DNA of 61,572 bases, from contig CALCJM010000027.1 of NCBI GenBank assembly GCA_937967505.1, forward strand, positions 1 to 61,572, in the 5' to 3' direction. The position numbers and the translations under genes were made by a program. How positions within the stretch are numbered: the stretch's first letter is position 1; each line of letters begins with the position of its first letter. Below the pieces are notes generated by a model that worked only from the letters and a program-made list of their open reading frames with translations, ran no database searches and was not told the origin of the DNA. This DNA comes from an uncultured Pirellulaceae bacterium. Its GTDB lineage: Bacteria > Planctomycetota > Planctomycetia > Pirellulales > Pirellulaceae. Of the stretch, positions 9,758 to 18,722 are shown piece after piece.

Positions 9758-10225
9758 TTAACTTCGGGAAGTAACTCCCGAACTGGCAAGCTGGCTTTTT
9801 AGACGCTCAATTTCCTGTTTCTGCGTTTTCACCAGGTCTGCCACGGCATTGAATTCTTCAGCCATCCCGGCCCAGAAGTCGTTGTCGCGAAAAGTACATG
9901 GCTCTGTCTCATGTTCGGTCCCCAGCTCTCGCAGTTGCTTGCGAAGGCGACCAATAGGACCAACAAAACGGTTGCTGAATCGTGTAGTGTCCAACATAAA
10001 CACGGGAAGCAAAGCCAACATAACCAACGCCAGCAGAGTGAACTGCCCCGATTGGGTGCTGATTCTTTCGATCATTCCCATCGCCGGGTCACCGACAAGA
10101 GCCATCATCAAGGCCAATGTCATTCCCGCGACGAAGAAGAACACCACCCAGTGCACAAAGATGCGGCGGAGCAGCGCTCCCTGGACATGTGTGTCAACGT
10201 ACTTCTGTTTTCTCTGTCGATTCAT
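9758..10225 (-). CDS. Membrane protein with HAMP-like segment, no output domain
   Basis: 155 residues with two membrane helices (about 20-42 and 65-85). NRFVGPIGRLRKQLRELG resembles the start of a HAMP linker, and the last ~30 residues form a coiled coil (LVKTQKQEIERLKSQL). No kinase, methyl-accepting or cyclase domain follows, so it is not a conventional sensor. GGAAGGG six bases before the ATG supports the start. It heads the minus-strand TadE-TadG-TadE unit and may serve the secretion machine; that role is inferred from position only. Confidence 0.7.
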   Translation of the reverse strand: MNRQRKQKYVDTHVQGALLRRIFVHWVVFFFVAGMTLALMMALVGDPAMGMIERISTQSGQFTLLALVMLALLPVFMLDTTRFSNRFVGPIGRLRKQLRELGTEHETEPCTFRDNDFWAGMAEEFNAVADLVKTQKQEIERLKSQLASSGVTSRS

Positions 10226-10748
10226 TGTTACCCTTCCAACAAGTGTGAATCATTCTTTGTTCTCAAAATGCTCTGCCACTGAGTGTGTCCAGAGCGTCGT
10301 TTTCAAAAAATAGGTCACAATTACCATCAGGGAACACAACATTAGCCAGCTATTGGCAATTCCTTTGCCAATTCACTTTTCTTCGGGTACAACCAGCACA
10401 AGCGTTACAGATGCTCATCCAAGCCCGAACAATCGTTATTTGCGGTTCCGTCGTCACCGGGAGCCTTGCTGTCGATCGCCACATGATGCTTTTTTGCATG
10501 TTGCCTGTGAGCATCATGTCCGGCAATTGCGGCAGTTTAACGGTGACTTCTTCAATGATTCGGGATAAACGGCCTTTGCGAAAAATCGCTGTGGCGAGGG
10601 TTGGTTGACAGAAATTCATAGGGAAAGCCTAAATCGCCGATGATTGGAGGACTGGCGGTTGTTGCCTGTCACCAATAGCCGTACCAGACGATCCTGCCCC
10701 CCAGAATCGTCACTCCTATGTATCCCCGTCCGATAGTGGAAGCCAACG
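10226..10748. other. Gene-less divergent region, 523 bp
   Basis: Lies between the divergent genes at 10225 (minus) and 10749 (plus), so it should carry promoters for both. The overlapping short frames here look like chance ORFs. The only clear structure is a 10-bp inverted repeat listed separately. Confidence 0.6.
10481..10519. repeat. Perfect 10-bp inverted repeat, 19-base loop
   Basis: ACATGATGCT at 10481-10490 is matched by its exact complement AGCATCATGT at 10510-10519. There is no T-run on either side, so a terminator is unlikely. A regulator-binding dyad in the intergenic region is possible. Confidence 0.5.
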
Positions 10749-11270
10749 ATGAGCCTGAAATTTGGAATTTACCTGGTTGAACAGCGGGTCGTCACACCAG
10801 AGCAGTTTTGTGGATTGATCAAAATTCAGCAGGAGTCTGTTCAGACTTTGGCAAAGATTGCATTGCAGCGGAACATGCTAACGATTCGGCAGGTGGCCAA
10901 CATTCTGGACGCCCAAGAAGCGCAAGCACAAAAACCATTCCATTATCTTGCCATTGAGATGGGCTATCTGTCGGCTGCCGAGGCGGAGCGGTTGGTAAAA
11001 ACCCAGGAGGGCAGCGCAGTGTCAATTCGGCATCTGGTCACTGAGTGTGGGCTACTGACCCAAGAGCAGTGCCGGGTACTGTTCGGTCACTTTGAAAAAT
11101 CGGCATTTCAGGCGGTACAGCGGCAGGAAGCTGGCACCCCTCAACCGGCTGCAACCACCCAAGTCCGGGAAACGCCCCCAGCGACTACCAAGCCGGCCCA
11201 ACCTGGGTTGCGACAACCTAATTTCAAACGTCGCCCAATCATTACCCAAAAGCATCAAGCACAAATCTGA
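10749..11270 (+). CDS. Hypothetical protein with repeated short helical (T2SSE-N-like) motifs
   Basis: 173 residues. The segments FGIYLVEQRVVTPEQFCGLI (4-23) and, more weakly, LAIEMGYLSAAEAERLV and LVTECGLLTQEQCRVLF resemble the helical repeat found at the N-terminus of GspE/PilB-type ATPases and related planctomycete proteins. The C-terminal ~55 residues are Pro/Thr/Gln-rich, probably disordered. No catalytic motif is visible. Being within the Tad locus suggests a link with secretion, but that is inference only. Confidence 0.6.
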   Translation: MSLKFGIYLVEQRVVTPEQFCGLIKIQQESVQTLAKIALQRNMLTIRQVANILDAQEAQAQKPFHYLAIEMGYLSAAEAERLVKTQEGSAVSIRHLVTECGLLTQEQCRVLFGHFEKSAFQAVQRQEAGTPQPAATTQVRETPPATTKPAQPGLRQPNFKRRPIITQKHQAQI

Positions 11271-11337
11271 TCCGCCAAGCCGATTTTGAGTGGCTGATTC
11301 TGCGTGGCCGGGAAAAACTCAAACGACAACCTAAACG

Positions 11338-11371
11338 AAAATGGGCACCCGGAATTCCGGGTGCCCATTTT
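11338..11371. terminator. Strong bidirectional terminator hairpin
   Basis: A perfect 34-bp palindrome: AAAATGGGCACCCGG, then AATT, then the matching half, followed by further T residues. It sits between the convergent genes ending at 11270 (plus) and 11460 (rpsU, minus). It has an A-run on one side and a T-run on the other, so it should terminate transcription both ways. Confidence 0.85.
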
Positions 11372-11459
11372 TGTTTTCCTGCTTATCAATACCGAAAACA
11401 TCACACGGTATTGAATGCTTGATTGGCTGATCGGTAGTTAGCTGATCGCCTGTCTATCG

Positions 11460-11660
11460 TTACCGGCGAGCGGCCAGCATGCGGTTACGCTTGGAGCGGC
11501 GCTCAGCTCTCAATCGTGCGCGGCGATTGGTCTCAGATGGTTTTTCGTAATATTCCCGGCGACGCATTTCTTTTTTGATGCCACTTCGTTCGACCAACTT
11601 GCGAAATCTTCTGACTGCCTCCTGAATGGATTCCTTCTCACGTACCAACAGCTTTACCAT
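11460..11660 (-). CDS. rpsU: 30S ribosomal protein S21
   Basis: 66 residues, highly basic, with the S21 pattern [20 protein letters not shown] followed by an Arg/Lys-rich helical tail ([20 protein letters not shown]). S21 binds near the anti-Shine-Dalgarno end of 16S rRNA. GGAG lies eight bases before the ATG. It is monocistronic within the Tad region and ends at the shared terminator at 11338-11371. Confidence 0.96.
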   Translation of the reverse strand: MVKLLVREKESIQEAVRRFRKLVERSGIKKEMRRREYYEKPSETNRRARLRAERRSKRNRMLAARR

Positions 11661-11993
11661 TTTTTCTCCAAATGAGTTGAAATAAACATTGTCTGCCCTT
11701 TCGATGAAACAGTGGGACGAAACAAAGCTCTCACGTACCCCGAAGTGATCATCGAACCGATGACAGTCTCCAAGGTGGCGTAATTTTGATTTTTGCGTTT
11801 AAACCTTGGATTTTAGCCACGAAATGTAGTTTTTGTCCAGAGCGAACCGCAAGAATCGTCAAATTTCTGATTCTGGGCCTCATTCATCCGCAGTTGCTCC
11901 GGCGGCAAAGATATGCGGCGTGTAACTATCTATCCACCGGAAACCAAACAGATTACCCATTTTTTGCAAGTGTTGAGTCTTGGGAGGCGTTGG
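11661..11993. other. Divergent intergenic region upstream of rpsU
   Basis: 333 bp between rpsU (minus) and the small gene at 11994 (plus). I see no convincing gene; it should contain the rpsU promoter and leader. GGGAGG at 11982-11987 is the ribosome-binding site of the small gene. Confidence 0.6.
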
Positions 11994-12314
11994 ATGAGTC
12001 CGGATCTGTCGCCCGATATTGCACGTGGGCCACATTTTTTTGGGGAGAATCGAGTGCCACAACGCGCCGAAACTAAAGATCAGGACTTCGTTAATCAACT
12101 CATTGCACGGCAGGATGAGGTGATTGGCGAACTGGATAAACTCGAATCCGAAATTTTGGTGACAATCGAATCTCTCCAAGAATCAAGGCACCGATCTCAG
12201 ACTGCTTTAGACGCAACCGAACCGGCCCCCCACACCTTTTCTCTTGAAGAAATGCAACGGGTTCAGGGAGCCGGGGGTGAGGATATCCGGGATAGCGCAT
12301 CGCGCGCCGCTTAA
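11994..12314 (+). CDS. Small hypothetical protein with coiled-coil segment
   Basis: 106 residues from the ATG at 11994, chosen because GGGAGG lies six bases upstream; the frame is open from 11913. A likely coiled coil covers KDQDFVNQLIARQDEVIGEL and the following LDKLESEILVTIESLQ. The rest is polar. No family recognised. It may be a planctomycete-specific gene; the excellent Shine-Dalgarno sequence is the main support. Confidence 0.6.
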   Translation: MSPDLSPDIARGPHFFGENRVPQRAETKDQDFVNQLIARQDEVIGELDKLESEILVTIESLQESRHRSQTALDATEPAPHTFSLEEMQRVQGAGGEDIRDSASRAA

Positions 12315-12329
12315 ACTAAGCACTGCGAT

Positions 12330-12361
12330 ACACGCAGCAATCATTCCGCATTGCTGCGTGT
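12330..12361. terminator. 12-bp perfect stem hairpin between convergent genes
   Basis: ACACGCAGCAAT at 12330-12341 pairs exactly with ATTGCTGCGTGT at 12350-12361 around an 8-base loop. It lies between the ends of the small gene (12314) and tadC (12383). A T-run is weak on both strands, so termination may be imperfect or factor-assisted. Confidence 0.6.
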
Positions 12362-12382
12362 CCGGCAGACCAGTTTTCTCTT

Positions 12383-13345
12383 CTACACATTGATGAAGTC
12401 GTTCATCACTTTAATCGCGGCAGGCCCCACCAGAACGATGAAGATACCCGGAAAGATAAACAGCACCAGTGGAAAGATTAGGGTAACTGCTGTTTTCGCA
12501 GCCTTCTCTTCGGCGATTTGACGCCGCCTAACCCGCATGGACTCACTTTGCGTTCGCAGTGCTTTGCCGACAGAGGTACCAAATTTATCAACTTGAATGA
12601 TGACTGATGAAAGCGTCTTCAGGTCATCTACTCCGTTTCGTTCACCGAGATCGGTAAGGACGGTCTCGCGTGTGGATCCCATCTGGAGTTGCGTGTTACA
12701 AAGTTCGAACTCTTCCGCAATGGTGCGATGTGATTTCTTGAGTTCATCGGCCACCCGGCGCATCGCTTGATCAAGCCCTAATCCGGCTTCCACACAAACG
12801 ACCATGAGATCCAGAGCATCAGGCAGTCCTAGGAAAATACTGTCTTTCCTTTTTCTGGCCTTAAGTCCAACATAAATATTGGGGATCATGTAAAACAAAA
12901 ACAGGACGACGCCGCATCCAACCAACGCCGAAAAGCTGAAACTACCAATTAAGCTTCCAACTCCGCCCAAAACCAGTCCCAGCCCGCCAAACAGCGCCTT
13001 GGCAGAATAAAACATTGGAATAGCAGAATCGGATCGCAGGCCGGCCGAATTAAGCTTGACTCGCAGTTTATCGACATCCTTTTCGTTTTTTGGCTTCATC
13101 GCCTCTGACATTGCCGGACTGGCGGATTCCAGCAGGCGAGTCATTTTGTCTTTTGCCGAGGTTGCTGCGGCAGCGGTTGGATCGGTTTGCTGGCGCAACG
13201 CGTCCAATCGACTTTCTGATCTGGTTGAGTTGCCGTTTAGCATGTCGGCAACGACCCAGCCCAATGCCATGATGGCAATGAAGGCCACGCCAGCAATACC
13301 AATCACCGTCCACGAAGTGGCACCCAGTATGATAAATATGTTCAT
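12383..13345 (-). CDS. tadC: Tad inner-membrane protein TadC (T2SSF domain)
   Basis: 320 residues from the ATG at 13345; the frame runs upstream into tadB. Membrane helices lie at about 3-25, 115-160 and 285-310. The cytoplasmic GspF-type domain contains GLPDALDLMVVCVEAGLGLD and a helix with FELCNTQLQMG. TadB and TadC form the membrane platform on which the TadA ATPase works. It starts 4 bp after the tadB stop codon, implying translational coupling. Confidence 0.92.
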   Translation of the reverse strand: MNIFIILGATSWTVIGIAGVAFIAIMALGWVVADMLNGNSTRSESRLDALRQQTDPTAAAATSAKDKMTRLLESASPAMSEAMKPKNEKDVDKLRVKLNSAGLRSDSAIPMFYSAKALFGGLGLVLGGVGSLIGSFSFSALVGCGVVLFLFYMIPNIYVGLKARKRKDSIFLGLPDALDLMVVCVEAGLGLDQAMRRVADELKKSHRTIAEEFELCNTQLQMGSTRETVLTDLGERNGVDDLKTLSSVIIQVDKFGTSVGKALRTQSESMRVRRRQIAEEKAAKTAVTLIFPLVLFIFPGIFIVLVGPAAIKVMNDFINV

Positions 13346-13349
13346 GTGC

Positions 13350-14336
13350 CTATACCTTAATTGTAATGATTTTGTTGATCCACCACGCGCCAAGTCCCTG
13401 AAGTACCAGTCCACCAGCTACCATTTGCTGACCAAGCGGATCGGAGAACAGCAACATCATGTATTCATAGTTGACGTTCAGCATCAAAATAAACAGGGTT
13501 GGTGGTAGTCCCAGCAGGACGACCCCCGACATGCGACCTTCACCAGTCAACGCCTGAATTTGCCCCTTGATCTGGAAGCGTTCACGGCAGAGATGAGCGA
13601 TTTTGTCAAGGATTTCAGCAAGATCACCGCCCGTTTGACGCTGAAGAATAATTGCAGTCACCAAAAACCGCAGGTCAAGGTTGGGAATCCTGTCGGCCAT
13701 GTCGCTCATGGTCTCTGTCAATGCGACGCCTAAATTCTGTTCTTCAAAAGCACGATGAAATTCAGGTCCCAGCGGTTCGTCAGTCTGTTCCCCAACCAAC
13801 TGAATCCCCGAAGGCAGGCTTTGACCGGCACGCAATGCTTGGCTCATCAAGTCCATTGCCCCCGGTAGCTGAGAAGCGAATTTATTCAGACGGCATCTGC
13901 GTTTAAACCAGACATAGACCAGTGGTAATGCCCCTAAAATGCTTGCTGCACCCAATGCCGCACCGCCTCCGATCACAGACACGATCGAGATTGGCAAAAA
14001 GAAAGTTACCGCCAAGAATCCCGACACGAACAACCCAGCCGTCATCATGATCAAGGCGGATGCCGTGACATCAACGCCCGACTGGTCAATAAACGGGCCT
14101 AACTCAAGACTCTTGAGTTTTTCGTCCAGGAAACCGCTGGCCTCTTCCCGCAGCAGCGATGAAATCTGCTCGGTTGACACCTTGGACTCGCCCCGACCAC
14201 GGTTGCTGGTCAGTGACGCGAGTCGGTCTTCCACCTGATCGTTTTCGCCGCCAAGGAGCCCCAGCATCATTGCCCCAACGAACAGCAGTCCCGTCAGGCC
14301 AATGGCAATGGCACCAATTATTAGTAGTGAATCCAT
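13350..14336 (-). CDS. tadB: Tad inner-membrane protein TadB (T2SSF domain)
   Basis: 328 residues. An N-terminal membrane helix (4-28) is followed by two more near 90-135, the GspF/T2SSF domain (LPGAMDLMSQALRAGQSLPS, then FRFLVTAIILQRQTGGDLAE-type motif around 235) and a C-terminal helix pair. Partner of TadC in the secretion platform. Lies 47 bp after tadA and directly before tadC. Confidence 0.92.
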   Translation of the reverse strand: MDSLLIIGAIAIGLTGLLFVGAMMLGLLGGENDQVEDRLASLTSNRGRGESKVSTEQISSLLREEASGFLDEKLKSLELGPFIDQSGVDVTASALIMMTAGLFVSGFLAVTFFLPISIVSVIGGGAALGAASILGALPLVYVWFKRRCRLNKFASQLPGAMDLMSQALRAGQSLPSGIQLVGEQTDEPLGPEFHRAFEEQNLGVALTETMSDMADRIPNLDLRFLVTAIILQRQTGGDLAEILDKIAHLCRERFQIKGQIQALTGEGRMSGVVLLGLPPTLFILMLNVNYEYMMLLFSDPLGQQMVAGGLVLQGLGAWWINKIITIKV

Positions 14337-14383
14337 AATTCCTATCTCGTGTTTTCCAGAGTGAATCCGTTATGTGGGGAAGG

Positions 14384-15682
14384 TTAGTCTTCCATCATGA
14401 CGCGTTCGCGGAAGATACTGGCAGGCAGCTTGATCCCCATCGCCTCCAGCTTCTCCATACACTTGGGACGAACACCCGTACACAGGAATCGCCCTTTGGC
14501 ACGACCATTTTCATCGACGCCCTGTTTTTCAAATTTGAAGATGTCCTGCATCACAATCGTTTCGTTTTCCATGCCGCAGATCTCGGTGATCCGGGTGATC
14601 TTGCGAGGGCCACCTTGAAGACGGTTGGCCTGCACGACAAGGTCCACAGCGCTGGCGATCTGCGTCCGCATCGCTTTGACTGGCAAGTCAAATCCGGACA
14701 TCATGATCATCGTCTCCATACGGGCGATACAGTCACGAGGAGTATTCGCGTGAGTCGTCGTTAACGATCCTTCGTGACCCGTATTCATCGCCTGAAGCAT
14801 ATCCAGAGTCTCGGGACCACGACACTCACCAATAATAATCCGTTCAGGACGCATACGGAGACAGTTTTTAACAAGGTCTGTCGCCGAAACCGCACCCTTG
14901 CCCTCGATGTTTGGGGGCCGTGTTTCAAGCCGAACCACGTGGTCCTGTTGCAACTGAATTTCCGCCGCGTCTTCAATCGTAACGATACGGTCTTCGTTAC
15001 TGATAAAGCTGGAAAGCGTATTCAGCAATGTCGTCTTACCGGAACCCGTACCACCGGAGATCACGATGTTCAACCGGGCTTTCATTGCTCCTTCGAGCAG
15101 CATCACCATCTCGGGTGTGAATGCTTTGTAATTCAGCAGGTCTTCCAGTTTCAGTGGATTGGAACCAAAACGACGAATTGACATCGCTGCTCCATCCAGA
15201 GCCAGCGGAGGAATGATCGCGTTGACACGAGAACCATCTTCCAGACGGGCGTCAACCATCGGACAGGTTTCGTCAACGCGGCGACCGACCTTCGAAACGA
15301 TTCGGTCAATGATCTGTAGCAGGTGAGCATTGTCACGGAAGACCACATTGGTCTTCTCCATCTTGCCGCCACGTTCACAATAGATGTTTTTCGGACCATT
15401 GATCAAAATATCGCTAATCGTCGGGTCCTTCAGCAACAACTCCAGCGGCCCCAGGCCAAAGGTCTCATCGAGAATCTCTTCGACCAGTCGGTCTCGTTCT
15501 GCCCGATTTAGCAGGTTGCTCTCGCCGTCGCAAAGCATCTCCACGACGCCGCGAATCTCGCGTTTGAAAACGTCACCTTGAAGATCTCCAACTTTGCTCA
15601 AGTCAAGTTTACCGATCAACTTCTGATGGATTCGCTGCTTGAGAATATCGTATTCGCTGTTTGCTGATTGAACGCTGCTCAT
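14384..15682 (-). CDS. tadA: Tad secretion ATPase TadA/CpaF
   Basis: 432 residues from the ATG at 15682, the usual CpaF length; the longer frame to 15862 is not family-like. The Walker A loop is [13 protein letters not shown] (208-220). It is followed by an Asp/Glu box ([13 protein letters not shown]), the His/Arg-rich RLETRPPN, the Walker B region [20 protein letters not shown] and the [11 protein letters not shown]is box. TadA powers pilus assembly and secretion from the cytoplasmic face. It is the first gene of tadA-tadB-tadC and is divergent from the second E-G-E cassette. Confidence 0.96.
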   Translation of the reverse strand: MSSVQSANSEYDILKQRIHQKLIGKLDLSKVGDLQGDVFKREIRGVVEMLCDGESNLLNRAERDRLVEEILDETFGLGPLELLLKDPTISDILINGPKNIYCERGGKMEKTNVVFRDNAHLLQIIDRIVSKVGRRVDETCPMVDARLEDGSRVNAIIPPLALDGAAMSIRRFGSNPLKLEDLLNYKAFTPEMVMLLEGAMKARLNIVISGGTGSGKTTLLNTLSSFISNEDRIVTIEDAAEIQLQQDHVVRLETRPPNIEGKGAVSATDLVKNCLRMRPERIIIGECRGPETLDMLQAMNTGHEGSLTTTHANTPRDCIARMETMIMMSGFDLPVKAMRTQIASAVDLVVQANRLQGGPRKITRITEICGMENETIVMQDIFKFEKQGVDENGRAKGRFLCTGVRPKCMEKLEAMGIKLPASIFRERVMMED

Positions 15683-16206
15683 GGTGACAATGCTCTTCTG
15701 ACGCTTTGTGGGTGATAAAATTGGGATCGTCCGGCGAAGATGAGAAATGCGGCCAGGAAATCCAACGCGAAAACATACCTCACTGTTTACCGTACGCCGA
15801 AAATTGTCTGAATTAATCGGCCTCCCGTAAGAGGCATTGCCCCTATGACGACTACAACCCACGCCAAAGGAAAATACCAGGTTGCAGTCAAGATTAGCCC
15901 GTTTTAAGAACGGTCGATCACAACGAAGAAATGGACTTCAATGGCAGTTCAAGATGCCCCAAACCAAACACCGCAGATACAGTACAGTCATGCCGAACTG
16001 CCAACGCACCAGAGAAGATCGCCCTGTCGAGCAGGAAAAACAGGCTCCACCCTTACAACCCGGCAGGAAGGCAGGGGGTTGACTGAGAAAACAAACACAA
16101 ACATCCCGGAAAGCACTGTTTGCGACGTACGGTTTTGGCATTGGTGAAAGTTGTGTCCCCGTTTGACAACACTCAATCCTTCTCTCCATTTCAGGCATCC
16201 GCGTTG
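15683..16206. other. Divergent region between tadA and second TadE-TadG-TadE cassette
   Basis: 524 bp. No credible gene: the short frames here lack family features. It should hold promoters for both transcription units. The plus-strand frame upstream of 16207 is open from 16120, so the exact TadE start is uncertain. Confidence 0.5.
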
Positions 16207-16764
16207 ATGAACAATACATCTCCTCCTCTCAATGTTGGTGCAGACCGTGCTGATGCAAGCCGCGCTGAAAGTGAACTGGCCAATGCAAGGGAACTGGCCA
16301 ATGCGCCCAAGCGCAGCCCCCGGCTGTGTGCTGTACAAACAGATTACCCGCGCCCCGGTTGTCTTCAATCATTGAGGAAACGCAAACGCAATCGACACAT
16401 CCGTGCAGGAGCCGTCATTGTGGAAATGGCCGTCTGCATCCCGGTGATGTTGTTGCTGGTCTTTGGCTGTCTCGAATTGAACAGCAGTATTTTTCTCAGC
16501 CAGACCCTCACGTCAGCCGCTCATGAGGGGGCGCTGATAGGGCTGCGTCAAAACGCGACGGAGAGTGAGGTGGCCAACCGCGTGGCACTGGTCATGAAAG
16601 CACGGAACATCAGCCAATACGCATTGGACATTGACACTTTCGGAACCCCGTTCGACGCCCTGGAATCAGGACAGAAGTTTGCGATTCACATTGAAGCTCC
16701 CCGCTCCAATTCATTCATCAGGCTGTCTAAAGTCGATGCAAAAGTTACCGCCATGCGTCCGTAG
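16207..16764 (+). CDS. TadE-like pseudopilin (second cassette, proximal)
   Basis: 185 residues from the ATG at 16207; the frame is open from 16120 and no strong ribosome-binding site settles the start. About 60 polar residues precede RAGAVIVEMAVCIPVMLLLVFG, the TadE helix with its Glu. A short duplication, ELANARELANA, lies in the leader and suggests that part is fast-evolving. TSAAHEGALIGLRQ matches the post-helix motif of the other TadE proteins here. First gene of the plus-strand E-G-E unit, 70 bp before the vWA TadG-like gene. Confidence 0.8.
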   Translation: MNNTSPPLNVGADRADASRAESELANARELANAPKRSPRLCAVQTDYPRPGCLQSLRKRKRNRHIRAGAVIVEMAVCIPVMLLLVFGCLELNSSIFLSQTLTSAAHEGALIGLRQNATESEVANRVALVMKARNISQYALDIDTFGTPFDALESGQKFAIHIEAPRSNSFIRLSKVDAKVTAMRP

Positions 16765-16834
16765 TCCCTAGGCCCCGGTATTGGCCCTGACATAGCGGGA
16801 TCAGTTTTTCCACCAACCAGAGAGGTTGCCAGAG

Positions 16835-17980
16835 ATGAGCAGGAAAGCGTTGTACAATCGATCGAGTCGTGATGGAGCCATTATCGTACTATTTGCGATT
16901 CTGCTACCGTTGATGATCGTGATTCTTGGATTTACCGTTGACTACGCCTATATTCAACGATCGCGTAATGAAATCCGGGTCGTCTCTGATTTAGCCGTTA
17001 AAGCTGCTGCGGATACTTTGGCTCGCACCGGGGGTGATGAAGATGCGGCTCGCGCCGCAGCACGTTTTATTGCCGCCGAAAATTTTGTGGCTGGAGAAAA
17101 AATCTCGTTACGGGATGACCAGATCGTCTTTGGCCGCGCCCGCAAGCGCGCCGACGGGACTTACGCATACGCCGATGGACAGAAACCGGCAAACGCCGTT
17201 CAGGTCATTGCACGACGGGACCCCGGAAGCATCGAAGGGCCAATTTCAACGTTCTTTGGGAACTTCTACAGCCGTCCCACTTTCGACATCGTGCAAAACT
17301 CCCGGGCGAATTTTCGGGACGTTGAAATCGTGCTTGTGCTCGATCGGTCGGGATCAATGAAATTCAACCTTGCCGGGCCCAACCTGACGCCAGCCGAAAG
17401 ACAACTCCGGTATTGTAATTTGCCCCTGCCCAATTGTCGCTGGATCGCGCTGGACCGTGCGGTGGAAGTGTTCCTGAAAGAACTGGAAAGCACACCCGTA
17501 CGCGAGCGAGTCGCAATGGTGACGTTCTCTGAAAAAGCGACCCGTGTATGTGACGGTGCTACGATTAACGTCGAACGCGTTACTCTTGATTCGCCGCTGT
17601 CACAAGACCTCAATCGGGTTCGGAGCACCATGGATCGCCTGAACACCACGCTCTGGTTTGGTGGCACCAACATCACCTCGGGGCTCGAGGAAGCACGTCA
17701 GCATCTCAACAATGCCGGTTCTTCGAATATTGAGAAGGTCATTATTTGCCTGACCGACGGTGTGCACAACTCGGGTATCAAGCCCTTCGACGAAGCGACA
17801 CTCTGCCAAAATGATGGCATCACGGTGCATACCATTACCTTCAGTGAGGGTGCGAACCAGAGGGACATGGTGTTGACCGCAGATAACGGGGGCGGAGGAC
17901 ACTTCCACGCACCCGATGAAGCCACCTTGAAGAAAATCTTCACGCGTCTGGCCGGATCATTTGCGTTTATCACTCAATAA
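16835..17980 (+). CDS. TadG-like protein with vWA domain (second cassette)
   Basis: 381 residues from the ATG at 16835, nine bases after AGAGAGG. The N-terminal part RDGAIIVLFAILLPLMIVIL is the TadG/pilin-like helix, then AIAD-type region (~30-150). The vWA domain spans ~165-375 with MIDAS motif VLDRSGSM, a Thr in GGTNITSGLEE, and IICLTDGVHN. It has extra Cys residues (CNLPLPNC) not seen in the paralogue at 8111. The last 60 residues (VHTITFSEGANQ, GGGGHFHA) parallel VHTITFSRGANR and GGGIHLHA of the first copy, which shows common origin. Confidence 0.86.
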   Translation: MSRKALYNRSSRDGAIIVLFAILLPLMIVILGFTVDYAYIQRSRNEIRVVSDLAVKAAADTLARTGGDEDAARAAARFIAAENFVAGEKISLRDDQIVFGRARKRADGTYAYADGQKPANAVQVIARRDPGSIEGPISTFFGNFYSRPTFDIVQNSRANFRDVEIVLVLDRSGSMKFNLAGPNLTPAERQLRYCNLPLPNCRWIALDRAVEVFLKELESTPVRERVAMVTFSEKATRVCDGATINVERVTLDSPLSQDLNRVRSTMDRLNTTLWFGGTNITSGLEEARQHLNNAGSSNIEKVIICLTDGVHNSGIKPFDEATLCQNDGITVHTITFSEGANQRDMVLTADNGGGGHFHAPDEATLKKIFTRLAGSFAFITQ

Positions 17981-17995
17981 CTATTGCGGAAGTAC

Positions 17996-18406
17996 ATGAT
18001 GCGTTCAAAACAAAAAAAAACAAACCGGAGAGGTACGGCGGCTGTTGAATTTGCAATGGTTGCCCCTATTTTTTTCCTGTTGATATTCGGCAGTATCGAA
18101 TTCGCAAGCGTTCACATTACGCAGTGTGCAATGGAGAACGCGGCCTTTGAAGGGGCACGCAAAGGAATTGTGCCGGGGGCGACGGCGGCGGGATGCAAGA
18201 GCGTTGCGGAGGAGCTGATGCGGGGAGCGCGAATTAACGAATTCACCGTGAATGTCACGCCCGCAACGATCACCCCCACAACCGACTCGATTAAGGTCCG
18301 CATCTCTGTACCGATGACTGCCAACAATAAATTCGGACTTTCGTCATTTCTCAATGGCCAGACATTGGTCAAGGCCATTGAGCTTCCTCGCCAGGCTGGC
18401 GGTTAG
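17996..18406 (+). CDS. TadE-like pseudopilin (second cassette, distal)
   Basis: 136 residues from the ATG at 17996 (or 17999), after GGAAG; 15 bp downstream of the vWA gene. RRGTAAVEFAMVAPIFFLLIFG is the TadE helix with Glu, and ENAAFEGARKGIVPGAT is close to AAYEGARVGIIPGVQ of the protein at 7608, so the distal TadE proteins of the two cassettes look like a matched pair. Confidence 0.86.
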   Translation: MMRSKQKKTNRRGTAAVEFAMVAPIFFLLIFGSIEFASVHITQCAMENAAFEGARKGIVPGATAAGCKSVAEELMRGARINEFTVNVTPATITPTTDSIKVRISVPMTANNKFGLSSFLNGQTLVKAIELPRQAGG

Positions 18407-18420
18407 GGATTCGCCAGCAT

Positions 18421-18624
18421 TTACTCCGCGTCAAGGTCATCAATGGTTTGGCGGTCTTCTGAGTGCCACAGCGGTAACCCCTCCGAAGCGCGTTTGGCCA
18501 GAGCCTTGACTTTTTCGTTCGAACCGGGCAGTGCCGGGGTTGAATCAAACATCTCTTCTTTCAACGGCTCGGGCTCAAAATCCCATTCGCCTTCCCGGAT
18601 CGCTTTCAAAACAGACTGTCGCAT
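18421..18624 (-). CDS. Small acidic hypothetical protein
   Basis: 67 residues from the ATG at 18624, chosen because GAGGAG lies seven bases upstream; the open frame runs further up but that part is not supported. Sequence begins MRQSVLKAIREGEWDFEPEP and ends in an acidic tail. It looks like a short planctomycete conserved protein of unknown function. Convergent with the last TadE gene, with 14 bp between stops. Confidence 0.65.
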   Translation of the reverse strand: MRQSVLKAIREGEWDFEPEPLKEEMFDSTPALPGSNEKVKALAKRASEGLPLWHSEDRQTIDDLDAE

Positions 18625-18722
18625 AATGGGCTCCTCAGTATTGAACTGAAGTCCAATATGGGGATGCCAAAATCTAAAGTCAACGATTTTGAAACCTATT
18701 CCCGAAAAAATCAGAAAAACCT

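Noticed and set aside
10285..10619. Short frames on both strands in the gene-less region
   Set aside because: No ribosome-binding sites or recognisable motifs; opposing frames over the same bases.
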